Origin: Blautia sp. An249
GTDB taxonomy: Bacteria; Bacillota; Clostridia; Lachnospirales; Lachnospiraceae
Length of the DNA: 64,000 bases
Reading direction: 5' to 3'
NCBI RefSeq assembly: GCF_002159835.1
Contig: NZ_NFJL01000001.1
Span: 186,001 to 250,000 of the forward strand
In this document: positions 41,683 through 51,695 of the stretch, piece by piece
How positions within the stretch are numbered: position 1 is the first letter of the stretch
Layout of the letters: each line of letters begins with the position of its first letter
Program-made: the position numbers and the translations under genes
Notes under the pieces: model-generated
What the model was told of the DNA's origin: nothing
Seen by the model: the letters and a program-made list of their open reading frames with translations, nothing else
The model's database searches: none

Positions 41683-43779
41683 TTACTTTCGTTTCTTCGG
41701 AAGCTCCACCCGGTAATTGACATACTTCCCGCCCGTATCAGCCAAAAGGACGGTTCCCTCATAGGTCTTGCCTGTTTTCGGGGAATAGAGCTTTTTCACG
41801 GCTGCCTTGCCGTCCTTTAAGAGCGCGGCGGCGATTTTCGGGGAAAAGGTTACTTTCCTTTCCTCAAAGAAACGGTCGTTCTTCCACATGGTAAAGGCAC
41901 ATTCCCGGCTGCTGCAATAATAGTTCTTTTTCCCCTCGTAAACCGGGGAGCCGCAGCGGGGGCATTTGCCAAGCTCGGCGCGTTCCGGCTTGAACAGGTC
42001 TTTTTTCTCGTCGGAAAGGAAGGGATAGGATTTCACAAGCCCCTTTGCCATTTCCTCGATACCGCCCATAAATGCGTCCGGGTCTGCTTTTCCCTTTGCT
42101 ATCTGGGTCAGGTTGTTTTCCCATTCTGCGGTCAGCTTCGGGGAAGTGAGGGCTTCCGGCAGGACGCATACAAGGTTGATACCGTCCTTTGTGGGGATAA
42201 GCTGCTTTCCCTTGCGCTCCACAAAACCGCCCTTGACTAACTTTTCAATGACGGCAGCGCGGGTCGCAGGCGTTCCAAGCCCCCGGCGTTCCGCGTCCGG
42301 GTCGATTTCCTCATTCCCGGCGCGTTCCATAGCGGAGAGCAGGGACGCTTCATTGTGTGGCTTCGGCGGCGTGGTGTCATGCTCCGTTACCTTTGCCGTG
42401 GGGCTGTCAAAGGTCTGCCCCTCGCTAAAGGTGAGCGTACCGGGGAGAAGCCCGCTTTCCTCGCCGTCCTCCGGGTCTGGTTTTGTTTTGAGGGTTGCCC
42501 GGTAGCTTCGTTCCAAGCCTTTCCACCCGTCGGAAAGTACCGTCCTTGCCTTTGCGGTAAAGGTCTGTCCGGCACATTCAAAAACCGCCGTGACCGCTTC
42601 AAAGGTGTGCGGTTCGGCGGCAGCCATGAAAAGCCTTGCCCCGGCAAGGGTAAGGATATTCCGTTCCGTTTCCGGCAGCCCGGAAAGTTCGGTTTTTGCA
42701 AGCTCCATAGTGGGAATGATTGCGTGGTGGTCGGACACTTTTTTGCTGTTTAAGAGCCGGGACACTTCCGGCGTGAGGGCAACGCCCTCCATAAAGGGGA
42801 GCTTCCCGCATAACATTGTGAGGATACCCACCGCCGTGTCGCCCATATCGTCGGTCAGAAATGCGCTGTCCGTCCTCGGATATGTAAGGAGCCGTTTTTC
42901 ATAGAGGGCTTGTGCAAGGTCAAGGGTCTGCTTTGCGGTATATCCGAAAATCCGGTTCGCTTCCCGCTGTAAGGAAGTGAGGTCAAAGAGCTTCGGCGGG
43001 GCTGCGGTTTTCTGTTCTTTCACGACAGAAGCGCACACGGCCTGCGAAGCTTCGCAGGCTGTTTTCAGTTCCCGCGCTTCATCAGCGGCGGGGAGCCGAA
43101 CGCTCACGGCTTCCGCGCCGGGGAGCATAAGTCGCACATGGTAGTATTTTTCTTTCTTGAAGGTGGTAATGGCAGCGTCCCGGTCAACAAGCATTTTTAA
43201 GGTCGGGGTCTGGACGCGCCCCACGTTCAAGGTGTGGTTATAAAGGCAGGAGAAAAGGCGGGTGGCGTTGATACCGATAATCCAGTCAGCCTTTGCCCTG
43301 CAAAGGGCAGAAGCAAAGAGGGGGTCATAGTCCCGCCCGTCCTTCAAGTGGGAAAAGCCGTCCCGGATAGCTTCGTCCTCCATTGAGGAAATCCAAAGGC
43401 GGCGCATGGGCTTTTTACACCCGGCAACTTCATAGACGAAACGGAAAATCAATTCCCCCTCGCGCCCTGCGTCGCAGGCGTTGACGACTTCGGAAACGTC
43501 CTCCCGGTGCATAAGGTCTTTGAGGGTGTCAAACTGCGTTTTCTTATCGGCGGCAACAGTATATTTCCATTCCTGCGGCAGAATGGGTAAGCTGTCATAG
43601 CTCCATTTTTGGTACTGTTCCCCGTAAGCGGCAGCTTCCGCAAGCCCTACCAAATGACCGACACACCATGAAACAAGGTAGCTGTTCCCCTCGATAAAGC
43701 CGTCCTTTTTCTCCTTTGCGCCAAGGACAGCGGCGATAGACTGCGCCACACTGGGCTTTTCAGCGATTACTAACTTCAT
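41683..43779 (-). CDS. topB: DNA topoisomerase III
   Basis: This 698-residue type IA topoisomerase has an N-terminal Toprim domain (MKLVIAEKPSVAQSIAAVLG; acidic DAGREGELI), the catalytic tyrosine in RLLTYPRTDS near residue 300, and a C-terminal zinc-binding CPRCGSPVY...CSSREC. An AAAGGAGG site lies before the ATG. Tn1549-type elements regularly carry such a TopB, which probably helps DNA processing in transfer. Confidence 0.95.
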   Translation of the reverse strand: MKLVIAEKPSVAQSIAAVLGAKEKKDGFIEGNSYLVSWCVGHLVGLAEAAAYGEQYQKWSYDSLPILPQEWKYTVAADKKTQFDTLKDLMHREDVSEVVNACDAGREGELIFRFVYEVAGCKKPMRRLWISSMEDEAIRDGFSHLKDGRDYDPLFASALCRAKADWIIGINATRLFSCLYNHTLNVGRVQTPTLKMLVDRDAAITTFKKEKYYHVRLMLPGAEAVSVRLPAADEARELKTACEASQAVCASVVKEQKTAAPPKLFDLTSLQREANRIFGYTAKQTLDLAQALYEKRLLTYPRTDSAFLTDDMGDTAVGILTMLCGKLPFMEGVALTPEVSRLLNSKKVSDHHAIIPTMELAKTELSGLPETERNILTLAGARLFMAAAEPHTFEAVTAVFECAGQTFTAKARTVLSDGWKGLERSYRATLKTKPDPEDGEESGLLPGTLTFSEGQTFDSPTAKVTEHDTTPPKPHNEASLLSAMERAGNEEIDPDAERRGLGTPATRAAVIEKLVKGGFVERKGKQLIPTKDGINLVCVLPEALTSPKLTAEWENNLTQIAKGKADPDAFMGGIEEMAKGLVKSYPFLSDEKKDLFKPERAELGKCPRCGSPVYEGKKNYYCSSRECAFTMWKNDRFFEERKVTFSPKIAAALLKDGKAAVKKLYSPKTGKTYEGTVLLADTGGKYVNYRVELPKKRK

Positions 43780-43850
43780 TAAATACCTCCTTTATTATTT
43801 TGCGATGAAATGTTAAAATTGAAATAAAAAAAATATAGGGGGAGATTCTC

Positions 43851-44438
43851 ACGAAAATAAAAAATACTTTTAATTACGCGCTCTTTTTTACTGTCCTTTT
43901 GCTTGCCTTAATCAATTCATTTCAAACAACAGAGTATATATCAAATATTGCTAAATCAGCTATTTTGCCTCTATTTTTGATAAGTGTTTTAGATTTCCTT
44001 AACAAAATTAAAGAGAAAGCAAATGGAATACTATTAGCAAAAATAAATATGGCTCATGCTGATTATAGAGAAGCAAAAGCCATTTATGATAATATTGCCC
44101 CATATGAGGAATACGATAAGGAAGGAAAGGTACAGGGGTGGCGTGGCGAAGTAGAGCGTCATTCTAATACGCTTATGCACAATCATTTGGTAGACATACA
44201 GATTGAAAAATACTTTAAATGGTTTCTACCTGTTTATACAATTTGTATCTTCTTTTTATTTCTTTCTGTAATTTTTGCTCAATATCCAGAGTGGATTTCA
44301 TTTAATCAAAAAATAAATGATGACGCACTAACTCTTTGGACTTTTGTTTTGCTATTAAGCGATATTACATATACGGATTTTCTTGCAAACAAACTTATTG
44401 CACTTGTTGAATACCAAAAGAAAGAACGAACACAATAG
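43851..44438 (+). CDS. membrane protein of unknown function, non-standard start
   Basis: This protein of 179-195 residues has an N-terminal membrane segment, a soluble stretch and two C-terminal membrane segments (WFLPVYTICIFFLFLSVIFA; LTLWTFVLLLSDI). The frame is open upstream of a TTG at 43899 to an ACG at 43851. GGGGGAG lies six bases before that ACG, just where a start codon is expected (ACG-AAA-ATA-AAA). The sequence is AT-rich and on the opposite strand to its neighbours, so it looks like inserted cargo. Function is unknown. Confidence 0.55.
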   Translation, partial: TKIKNTFNYALFFTVLLLALINSFQTTEYISNIAKSAILPLFLISVLDFLNKIKEKANGILLAKINMAHADYREAKAIYDNIAPYEEYDKEGKVQGWRGEVERHSNTLMHNHLVDIQIEKYFKWFLPVYTICIFFLFLSVIFAQYPEWISFNQKINDDALTLWTFVLLLSDITYTDFLANKLIALVEYQKKERTQ

Positions 44439-44607
44439 ATTCATTCTTTCAAAATTTTACTGATACAATACCCGATACAAGGGGACTGCCCCCGATAGGG
44501 GCAGCCCGCGCAGCGCAGGGGAAAGGAAGCGGGCGGGGATTTGTCCCGCTTCCCGTCCTCTGGTTTCTGTATCATCATCTTTTCATAGGGGCTGTCTGTG
44601 AACAAGG

Positions 44608-45351
44608 TCATACGTCCTTATCCTCCTGTCCCTCGTCGATTTCCTCCCCGCCGTTTGCTTCCTCCGGCTGTTCTTCCTCGGTTTTTTCGTCCTCGTCGTA
44701 GTCGTCAAAGTCGTAATCGCTAAGGTCGTCGCTTCCCTTTGCCGCGTCCTTCTTCGGTTTCAGCACTTTGAAATAATAGAACGCTGCGCCGCCTGCCCCG
44801 GCAAGCACAAGGACGATAAGCAGTACCCCCATGCTGCCGCTGCTTTCTTCCTCCTGCGGTTCTTCCGGTTCCTCCGGCTCCGGTTCGGCTTCCGCGCCCG
44901 CACACTGGGTACGGTCAGTAGAGCATACGGGGCAGTTTATATTGACGGCTCCGGCTTCGCATTTCTCCGTACAGGTGCAGGCGGCAGGCGTTTCCTCTGT
45001 GGCTTCCCCGTCCTCCAAAAGAGCGGAAAGGTCTGCGTCGTCTACTTGATTGAGGAAATGGACGGTGTTTTCCCCCTCGTCGTCCCGGTCAATGAGGATA
45101 TAGAAGTAGTTCCCGGCTTTGGTCGTCACTGTGATAAGCTGCTTGTTCCCGCCGAAATCATCTACAAGGGTGGCGTTCCCCTCCGGTGTGAGGGGTTCGG
45201 CTTCCTGCGTTTCCTCCACGACAACGCCGCTGTCGTTGGTTGCGTCGGGTGTTTCCTCCGGGGTCTGTGCAAAAGCGGTAACAGAAAAGCCACCCATAAG
45301 AAGCAGGGCGGCGCAAAAGGCAGTCAGTGTCCGTGTGATTTTATTCTTCAT
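44608..45351 (-). CDS. CD1107-like exported mobile element protein (DUF4366)
   Basis: This 247-residue protein has a signal peptide (residues 1-28, ending TAFAQ), an extracellular domain, a cysteine-rich CTCTEKC...CPVC, an acidic Pro/Glu stretch, one membrane helix (MGVLLIVLVLAGAGGAAFYYF) and a very acidic cytoplasmic tail. This is the DUF4366 family of conjugative elements. It probably belongs to the cell-surface part of the transfer apparatus. The 170 bases after it hold GC-rich hairpins only. Confidence 0.85.
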   Translation of the reverse strand: MKNKITRTLTAFCAALLLMGGFSVTAFAQTPEETPDATNDSGVVVEETQEAEPLTPEGNATLVDDFGGNKQLITVTTKAGNYFYILIDRDDEGENTVHFLNQVDDADLSALLEDGEATEETPAACTCTEKCEAGAVNINCPVCSTDRTQCAGAEAEPEPEEPEEPQEEESSGSMGVLLIVLVLAGAGGAAFYYFKVLKPKKDAAKGSDDLSDYDFDDYDEDEKTEEEQPEEANGGEEIDEGQEDKDV

Positions 45352-45598
45352 GTTTCGTGTCCTCCTGTCCCTCGTTATAGTCCGGCGCGGGTTCCATGCC
45401 CGGAATACCGCCGTCTTTCAGCATAGCGTTAAGCTCCTGCGGGGTCAGCTTCATAGCCCGTACAAGCTGTACGATTTGCAGGTTTTCCGCTTCGGTTTTC
45501 TGTGCTTCCAAGCCTTTCAGCTTATTCTGGTACTCTGTGATTTTCTCGCGGGTTTTCTGGATTTCCCGGTCGATACGTTCAATCTTGTTCATAGCCAT
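45341..45598 (-). CDS. DUF4315-family protein
   Basis: This 85-residue protein is mostly a coiled coil (NKIERIDREIQKTREKITEYQNKLKGLEAQK) with a short acidic tail. DUF4315 genes always accompany the CHAP and DUF4366 genes in such elements. The ATG at 45598 follows AAAGGAG by seven bases. It overlaps the next gene's start by 11 bases. Probably a structural part of the transfer machine. Confidence 0.85.
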   Translation of the reverse strand: MAMNKIERIDREIQKTREKITEYQNKLKGLEAQKTEAENLQIVQLVRAMKLTPQELNAMLKDGGIPGMEPAPDYNEGQEDTKHEE

Positions 45599-45627
45599 AA
45601 AAAAATCTCCTTTCATTTTTGGTCGGT

Positions 45628-47832
45628 TTACCAGTTCATCAGCCCGTACCCTTTGATACACTGATAGTTAAGGTCGTAGCTTTTTATCTTGCAGGCGTCG
45701 CCGGAATTGCCCTCCACGGTGTAGACGCGGCTCCCGTCTGTGCCTATGACAATGCCTACATGGTCTGCGCTGCCGTCTAAGTCCCAGTCAAAAAAGATAG
45801 CGTCGCCGGGGGCGATATTCTCATAGCCCCTCGCGCCCCATTGCCCGCGCGACTGGAACCACGGGACACCCTGCGACTGGCAGGCGGCAAACTTCGGTTC
45901 GCTCACGCCTGCCCGGTTATAGCACCATGACACAAAGCAGGCACACCACTCGACGCGGGAATTGAAGCCGTACCAGCTCCAATAGGGATAGCCGCCCACG
46001 TTCCCGACTTGCTGCTTCGCAAGGTCTACAAGGGCGGTGTTTCCGGGGCGTGTGCCGTTTACAAACTGTACGCCGCTTAAATCCTCCGACGCAGAAGTGT
46101 CCGGGGAACCGCCACCGAAAATCAACGGCTTGTTGCCGCTTGTTTCCATGTAGACATGGAACATTTCAAGCTGCTCCGGGGTCAGGAGTTCTTCTGCAAG
46201 TGAGGATATGGGCTTGTTCGTCAGCTCCACGTTGAGGATATGGTACTCATACGGCACTTGAACCGTATAGGTTTCCTCATGCTCGTTGCCGTCCTCGTCC
46301 GTCCATGTGTCGGTGCGTTCTTCCTCCCGGTAGCGGATTTCCACTTCTTCGGTCAGCGTCAAGGTGTACTGCAAGCCAAAAATGCGCTCGATTTCTGCCT
46401 GTGCGCTTTCCGGGGTGTAGCTTTGAAGTAAGGCAGTCAGATAGGACGCTAATTCATGGGGGTTATGCCCGATTGTGTCAAGGTCGTAGCGGTATTCATC
46501 ATAGCCGGGGTGGGTGCGCTCGATATTGTCTATCTCGCTTTGCAGCTCATTTTCCATAGCGGCATAATTGTTTTCCACTGCCACAAGGTCGCTGTCCTCT
46601 GATGTGTAGGAAGTCCCGACAACGCCGTTTATTGTCCCGGAAAACATAGCCGAACAGGACGACAGCCCCGCAAAGACAAAGATAACAAGGAGCAGCGCGG
46701 CTATGGCGATACAAACGCCTGCCGGGTGCCTTGCCACAAACGCTATGGTCTGCCTTGTTTTCTCGGCAGCTTTGGCTGCCGCTTTCCGGGTGTTCTCCGC
46801 TGCGGCTTTGATACCCTTTGCGCTGCCTGCCCTTGCCGCTTTCGCATACTGCTTTTTTATCTGCTGTTTCTGCCAGAAGCGGGAAAGGGGGTTGCTCGTA
46901 AGCTGCGGGTTGTCGTGCAGCGTCTTGTGATACTGGAAGTTGACATTCGCCTTGAACGCCGCTTTCTCTGCCTTTGCCGCTTTCCGGTAGGGCTTGAGCT
47001 TGTGGCTGCGGTAGCCCTGTTTCACTTTCCGCGCCCCGTACTTCACGCCTTTTTCTGCCAGTTCTTCGGATTTGTGTGCGCCCTCCACGCCGGAATTGTC
47101 CTTTTCTACGGAATGTACCTTGTTGTGGACGAAAACACCCGCTTCCTGCGCGGGGCGGGACAGCGGGTTTCTGTGAGCTTTGCTTCCGGGCATGGGCTTT
47201 TCCCGTTCCTCAAAGTGTAAGCGGGTCTTTGCCTTTCCGGTGGCTTCGTCAAAGGTACGCTCCTTCACAAGTTTTTTCTGCTTCGGGATAGCTGCCTTTG
47301 CCGCGTCCAGACGGTCGGCTGCCCGGTTGGATTTCTCAATGTACTTTTCCAGTTCCGGGGCAGAAAGTTCTTCTTCGGTAAACTGCAAGCGGGACGACTT
47401 CGTTTGTGCCGCCGCTTCCTCCTGTGCTTTCCTTGCCGCCTTTTTGCTTGCCTTGCGGGTATGGGCTGCGTCGATACGCTCCATGACGCGCTCGGCGGTT
47501 CCGGTGTCCTGTTTCGGGGCAGCTCCCGGCGTATGTGGCAGCGGGGAAGCATCGGGGGAAGCGGGAAACGGCTGCGCCGCTTCCTGCGCCGTCTGGTTGT
47601 CCGGCTCCGGCGGCTTCTGCGATTCTGCCTGCGGCTGCTCCCGTGGGTCGTGCCGGATTTTCTGGTTGTGGGTTTTCCCCTGCGGGGCTTCCGGCTCGTT
47701 CTTCCCAGAAAAATCTGCTTCCCGTTCCCGGCTGCTTACCCGTTCGGCGGTCTGCCGGGTTTCATTCACTTCCACAAGACCGTCACGGGTCATTTTCTGC
47801 GTGATTTTATCGCGGGGCTTATACTGCTTCAA
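45628..47832 (-). CDS. CD1108-like cell-wall hydrolase with CHAP domain
   Basis: This 734-residue protein has a long basic N-terminal region, one membrane helix (VCIAIAALLLVIFVFAGLSSCSAMF) near residue 375, and a C-terminal CHAP amidase domain with catalytic cysteine in VEWCACFVSWCYN and histidine in DHVGIV. It matches the VirB1-like peptidoglycan hydrolase of Tn916/Tn1549 transfer systems, which opens the wall for the channel. It starts with TTG ten bases after AAAGGAGG. Confidence 0.92.
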   Translation of the reverse strand: MKQYKPRDKITQKMTRDGLVEVNETRQTAERVSSREREADFSGKNEPEAPQGKTHNQKIRHDPREQPQAESQKPPEPDNQTAQEAAQPFPASPDASPLPHTPGAAPKQDTGTAERVMERIDAAHTRKASKKAARKAQEEAAAQTKSSRLQFTEEELSAPELEKYIEKSNRAADRLDAAKAAIPKQKKLVKERTFDEATGKAKTRLHFEEREKPMPGSKAHRNPLSRPAQEAGVFVHNKVHSVEKDNSGVEGAHKSEELAEKGVKYGARKVKQGYRSHKLKPYRKAAKAEKAAFKANVNFQYHKTLHDNPQLTSNPLSRFWQKQQIKKQYAKAARAGSAKGIKAAAENTRKAAAKAAEKTRQTIAFVARHPAGVCIAIAALLLVIFVFAGLSSCSAMFSGTINGVVGTSYTSEDSDLVAVENNYAAMENELQSEIDNIERTHPGYDEYRYDLDTIGHNPHELASYLTALLQSYTPESAQAEIERIFGLQYTLTLTEEVEIRYREEERTDTWTDEDGNEHEETYTVQVPYEYHILNVELTNKPISSLAEELLTPEQLEMFHVYMETSGNKPLIFGGGSPDTSASEDLSGVQFVNGTRPGNTALVDLAKQQVGNVGGYPYWSWYGFNSRVEWCACFVSWCYNRAGVSEPKFAACQSQGVPWFQSRGQWGARGYENIAPGDAIFFDWDLDGSADHVGIVIGTDGSRVYTVEGNSGDACKIKSYDLNYQCIKGYGLMNW

Positions 47833-47854
47833 AAGCCTGCACCTCCTTTCCGGT

Positions 47855-50290
47855 TCATGCTTCGCCCACTTCCTCCGGCTTCGTCGTCATTACACGGTAA
47901 AGCTCCGTGTCCTTCGGGAAGCGGTCTACAAAGGGCAGCACCACGTTCCCATAGAAGATAAGCCCCTCGCCCGCTTCGGTGTGGGTAACGTACTTCATCT
48001 GCTGCGGGGAAATGCCTAGCTGCCTTGCAAGGATAGCCCGGTCGCCCTGCGCCTGATTGAGCATGAGGACAAAATCGCTGTTTTCAAAGATGTTCTCCAC
48101 TTCCCGGCTTGCCAGAAGGTCTTTCACGTTCTGCGTGATAGCTGTCGGTATGCCGCCCCATTTCCGAAAACGCTTCCAGATTTCTACGGAATAGGCGGCG
48201 GTCTGTTCCTCTTTCAAAAGCAAGTGAAATTCGTCCATGTAGTAGCGCGTCGCTTTTTTCTCTGCCCGGTTTACGGTCACGCGGTTCCATACCTGGTCTT
48301 GCACAATGAGCATACCTAACTTTTTGAGCTGCTTCCCAAGCTGCTTAATGTCAAAGCAGACAAGGCGGTTGTTCAGCTCCACGTTCGTCCTGTGGTTGAA
48401 CACGTTAAGACTGCCGGAAACATAAAGCTCCAATGCCGCCGCAATCCGCGCCGCTTCCGGCTCCGGCTGCTTCAAAAGTTCGTCGTAAAGGTCGCCAAGG
48501 ATAGGCATTTTCGCCGGGTCGGGGTCAGCAAGAAACGGTCGGTACACATTCCTTACAGCCCGGTCAATGACGGTCTTATCGACAGGCTGCAATCCCTCCT
48601 TGCCGCCAATGACAAGCTCGCAGAGGGAAAGGATAAAGTCGCTTTTCAGTGCAAGGGGGTTGTCGTCCTCGCTGTAATTGAGGTTTATATCCATAGGGTT
48701 TACATACTGGGGCTTGCCGTCCATGCCTTTCCCCGCCGGGGAGAGCCGCACTACCTGTCCGTTGAGCCGCTGCACAAGGGAGAAGTATTCCGCTTCCGGG
48801 TCGCAGATGATAATGTCGTCGTCGGTAATGAGGAACGCATTTGTCATTTCCCGTTTTGCCGCAAAGGATTTCCCGCTCCCCGGCGTTCCCAAGATAAGCC
48901 CGTTCGGGTTTTTGAGCTGCTTCCGGTCGCAGAGTATCATGTTATTGGAAAGTGCGTTCAGTCCGTAGTACAGTGCTTCCCCGGTCTGGAAAAGCTCCTG
49001 CGTGATAAAGGGAATGAAAATCGCAGTGCTGCTCGTCGTCAAGCCCCTATGGATAGGGACAAGGTTCTCGCCCAGTGGGACGCTGCTCATCAAGCCTGCT
49101 TCCTGCTGATAGTCAAGCCGGGTAAGGGCGCAGTTATATTTCTGTGCGATACCCGCCGCCGCGAAAATGTCATTTTCCAGTTTCCGCTTCGTGTCTGCCA
49201 TGTTTACCACAAGGAACGTCAAGAGGAACATTCTTTCATTCCTGCTCTGTAAATCCTGCAAGAGATTTTTCGCTTCGCTGCCGAACGTGGCAAGGTCGGA
49301 CGGGATTATATCCATGTCATACCCGGAACGGACGGCTTTTTTCTGTTCCTCAATCTTCATCTTGTCAAGGTCTGTGATTTTCCGCTTAATGGTCTTTATG
49401 GCTTCCGTCTGGTCGATACTGTGGATATGTAAGTTTACAATCACGCCCGTTTCCAAGTCCAGAATGTCGGCAAGCATACGGTCGTTCAGTTCCGGCGCAA
49501 GGATTTCAAGGAAGCTAACCGCACCGATTTTACGCCCCATGCGGAAATACCTGCCCTCCCCGAACCGGAAAGAGGACGGGGCGATAAAGTCCTTTGTGGT
49601 AAGCCCTGCCGGGGCAAGCCAGTCAAAAGAGAAGGAAAACGGCTCCCCGTCCGGGTGGAATACCCCATGCAGCACCTTTAACCGTTCCTGCCCGTTTAGG
49701 GGGTGTGCCGATACCCCAAGCACTTTGAAATTGTTGAGTATGTCGGTTTCAATACGGGCAAGGCGGGATTTTGCCGCCGCCGGATTGTCAGCTTCAATAG
49801 AAAATGTGATGTATTTGTGCTTCACAAGCCCGTTGTTCCCTTTGGAGAGCTGCTTTTTCAGCATACCCGCATACTCGCTGCGGATAGAATTGAAAGCGTC
49901 GTCCTGCGGTGGTATGTCAATGGCTTTTTCCGCTTCCTCCCGCTGTGTGCCTTGATTGATAAAGGAAAGCTGCACGCTTACGCTTGCGTCAAAGTAGTTG
50001 AGGAAATCGCACCAGTTTTCAAAAATGGCGGTCTTGTCGTCGCTGCCTGCAAGCTGATAGTTTATATCCTCAAACGCCACGCTTTTTGAATACTTCTTAT
50101 CCGTTACCCGGCAGATACCGTCCGGGTACATCTGCAAGTAGGGAATGGTCTGCTGCGCGGTGTGGGCTTTTCCGTCGCCCTTTGCCTGTCTTATAATGCT
50201 TTCAATCTGTTTCCTTTCAGCGCGGGTCAGCTTGTGTTTTCCCTTTGTGGGGGCGGCTGCCCGCGCCTGTGCTGCCTGTTTTTTTGACAA
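47855..50290 (-). CDS. VirB4-like conjugation ATPase
   Basis: This protein of about 811 residues is the ATPase that drives the type IV secretion channel. Walker A GTPGSGKSF lies in the C-terminal half near residue 475, and a Walker B-like MDEFHLLL further on. A TTG at 50290, nine bases after AAGGAGG, is the best start; a TTG seven codons earlier (50311) precedes that ribosome site. It overlaps the PrgI gene by 74 bases. Confidence 0.94.
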   Translation of the reverse strand: MSKKQAAQARAAAPTKGKHKLTRAERKQIESIIRQAKGDGKAHTAQQTIPYLQMYPDGICRVTDKKYSKSVAFEDINYQLAGSDDKTAIFENWCDFLNYFDASVSVQLSFINQGTQREEAEKAIDIPPQDDAFNSIRSEYAGMLKKQLSKGNNGLVKHKYITFSIEADNPAAAKSRLARIETDILNNFKVLGVSAHPLNGQERLKVLHGVFHPDGEPFSFSFDWLAPAGLTTKDFIAPSSFRFGEGRYFRMGRKIGAVSFLEILAPELNDRMLADILDLETGVIVNLHIHSIDQTEAIKTIKRKITDLDKMKIEEQKKAVRSGYDMDIIPSDLATFGSEAKNLLQDLQSRNERMFLLTFLVVNMADTKRKLENDIFAAAGIAQKYNCALTRLDYQQEAGLMSSVPLGENLVPIHRGLTTSSTAIFIPFITQELFQTGEALYYGLNALSNNMILCDRKQLKNPNGLILGTPGSGKSFAAKREMTNAFLITDDDIIICDPEAEYFSLVQRLNGQVVRLSPAGKGMDGKPQYVNPMDINLNYSEDDNPLALKSDFILSLCELVIGGKEGLQPVDKTVIDRAVRNVYRPFLADPDPAKMPILGDLYDELLKQPEPEAARIAAALELYVSGSLNVFNHRTNVELNNRLVCFDIKQLGKQLKKLGMLIVQDQVWNRVTVNRAEKKATRYYMDEFHLLLKEEQTAAYSVEIWKRFRKWGGIPTAITQNVKDLLASREVENIFENSDFVLMLNQAQGDRAILARQLGISPQQMKYVTHTEAGEGLIFYGNVVLPFVDRFPKDTELYRVMTTKPEEVGEA

Positions 50291-50642
50291 TCGCTGATAC
50301 CTCCTTTTCAAGTTTTCTCTGCCGTTCCAAGACGGCGTATAGGTTTTCCGTCCGGTAGGGGCGTTCCTTTGGACGGATAAACTGGGTCTGTATGATGTTT
50401 TTTACAATCACTTCAAGGGGCTGCCCGTGTTTCTCATACATGGCAAAGAGAAAGCAGGGCAGCATGACGACAATCATAGCCATAGCTGCAAGGCTCGTCC
50501 CTGCGCTGTCCTTGAGTAAAAAGAAAAGCGGCAAGCCTACGCCCAAGGCTGCCGCAAAACAAATGAGCTGCCGCTTCGTAAGGTTGAAAGCGACTTTTGT
50601 TTTGACTTTGGATAGGTCTTTCGGTACAGGTACATACGCCAA
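50217..50642 (-). CDS. PrgI-family membrane protein (VirB3-like)
   Basis: This 141-residue protein has an N-terminal PrgI signature (AYVPVPKDLSKVKTKVAFNLTKRQ), two membrane helices (FAAALGVGLPLFFLL; SLAAMAMIVVMLPCFLFAMY) and a soluble tail. It takes the VirB3 position next to VirB4. It starts with TTG after AAAGGAGG. The 165 bases upstream contain no convincing gene. Confidence 0.9.
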   Translation of the reverse strand: MAYVPVPKDLSKVKTKVAFNLTKRQLICFAAALGVGLPLFFLLKDSAGTSLAAMAMIVVMLPCFLFAMYEKHGQPLEVIVKNIIQTQFIRPKERPYRTENLYAVLERQRKLEKEVSAIVKKTGSTGAGSRPHKGKTQADPR

Positions 50643-50806
50643 GTGAAAACCTCCTTTCGTGGTTGGTGTATGAAATTCCCATAAGGGGCAGTCAAGGCAA
50701 AGGTCAGACTATGCCCTTTGCCGACATACAGGATATGGGATATATCCGCGTCAAGGTCGGGTTGTATTTTGCTTCGCAAAATCTCCACCCTGCCCTTGAC
50801 ACGCCG

Positions 50807-51676
50807 CTAATGTGCATTAAAAATCGACTTTGCAAGTGCGCCGGATTTGAATAGGGAAAAGCAGAGAATGACCGTATAGGCTGCAATAGAGAATATCGCG
50901 CTGTGTAGGTTGTCTGCGATAATCATGTCGTTTACAAGGACGGCATAAATGCCGACGCATATCATAATGAGGAACCCTTGAAAGCCAAGGGCGAACAGCC
51001 CTTTTAGGTAGTTGTTCCCTATCTGTCCCCATTCCCGGTTTGTCATGGTTGCGAATGGGATAGGCGATACCGAACAGTAAAGGTAAATTTCAATCATTCT
51101 GCCGTAGAGGATAACCGTTATCAGTACGGACATGATTTTCATGCACAAGCTCACAAGGCTTGTTTCAAGCATGAGTAAGAGAAGTTCGGGGATTTCCATT
51201 CCTTCAAGCCCCTCCTGCATGGAAGCAAGGGCTTCGGCAGCGTCGATAGCCGTATCGCTGCCGATAACCCCCGCCGCGCCGGAAACAATATGCTGCGCCA
51301 TGTCAAAGACTGCCATAGTGATGTCAAAGGTATGCGTTACCAGAAAGACGGCAACGAACGCTTTGAAAAACCACTTGAAAAACATAAATGTGTCAACGTC
51401 ATGCAGATTGTTCTTTTCCGTTACCATGCTGATAAGCTCCACACATAGGACATAGGTAATGACAAGCCCCGCAATGGGGACGATTACATTCTCCGAAAGG
51501 TTCTGTATCATGGAGAAGATATTCGCGTTCCACCCCTGCGGGGTCTTGCCTACCTCGTTTGCGATAGTGCCTACCTTTTCGTTTACGTCCCCGAACATAG
51601 TTGACAGATTACCGTTAATGGCTCCGATTAAGATACCCTTTATCCATTCGTTAATCGCGTCAAGTATGCTCTGCAT
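50807..51676 (-). CDS. VirB6/TrbL-like conjugal transfer membrane protein
   Basis: This 289-residue protein has about six hydrophobic segments and the family pattern EWGQIGNNYLKGLFALGFQGFLIM near the C-terminus. It is the polytopic channel component (CD1112-type) of Gram-positive type IV systems. An AGGAG precedes the ATG. It follows the Maff2 gene by 19 bases and precedes the PrgI and VirB4 genes. Confidence 0.9.
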   Translation of the reverse strand: MQSILDAINEWIKGILIGAINGNLSTMFGDVNEKVGTIANEVGKTPQGWNANIFSMIQNLSENVIVPIAGLVITYVLCVELISMVTEKNNLHDVDTFMFFKWFFKAFVAVFLVTHTFDITMAVFDMAQHIVSGAAGVIGSDTAIDAAEALASMQEGLEGMEIPELLLLMLETSLVSLCMKIMSVLITVILYGRMIEIYLYCSVSPIPFATMTNREWGQIGNNYLKGLFALGFQGFLIMICVGIYAVLVNDMIIADNLHSAIFSIAAYTVILCFSLFKSGALAKSIFNAH

Positions 51677-51695
51677 AGGCGGCTACTCCTGCGGC

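Noticed and set aside
47180-48019. 279-codon plus-strand frame
   Set aside because: It is antisense to the CHAP hydrolase and VirB4 genes, low-complexity Ser/Ala-rich; a shadow frame.
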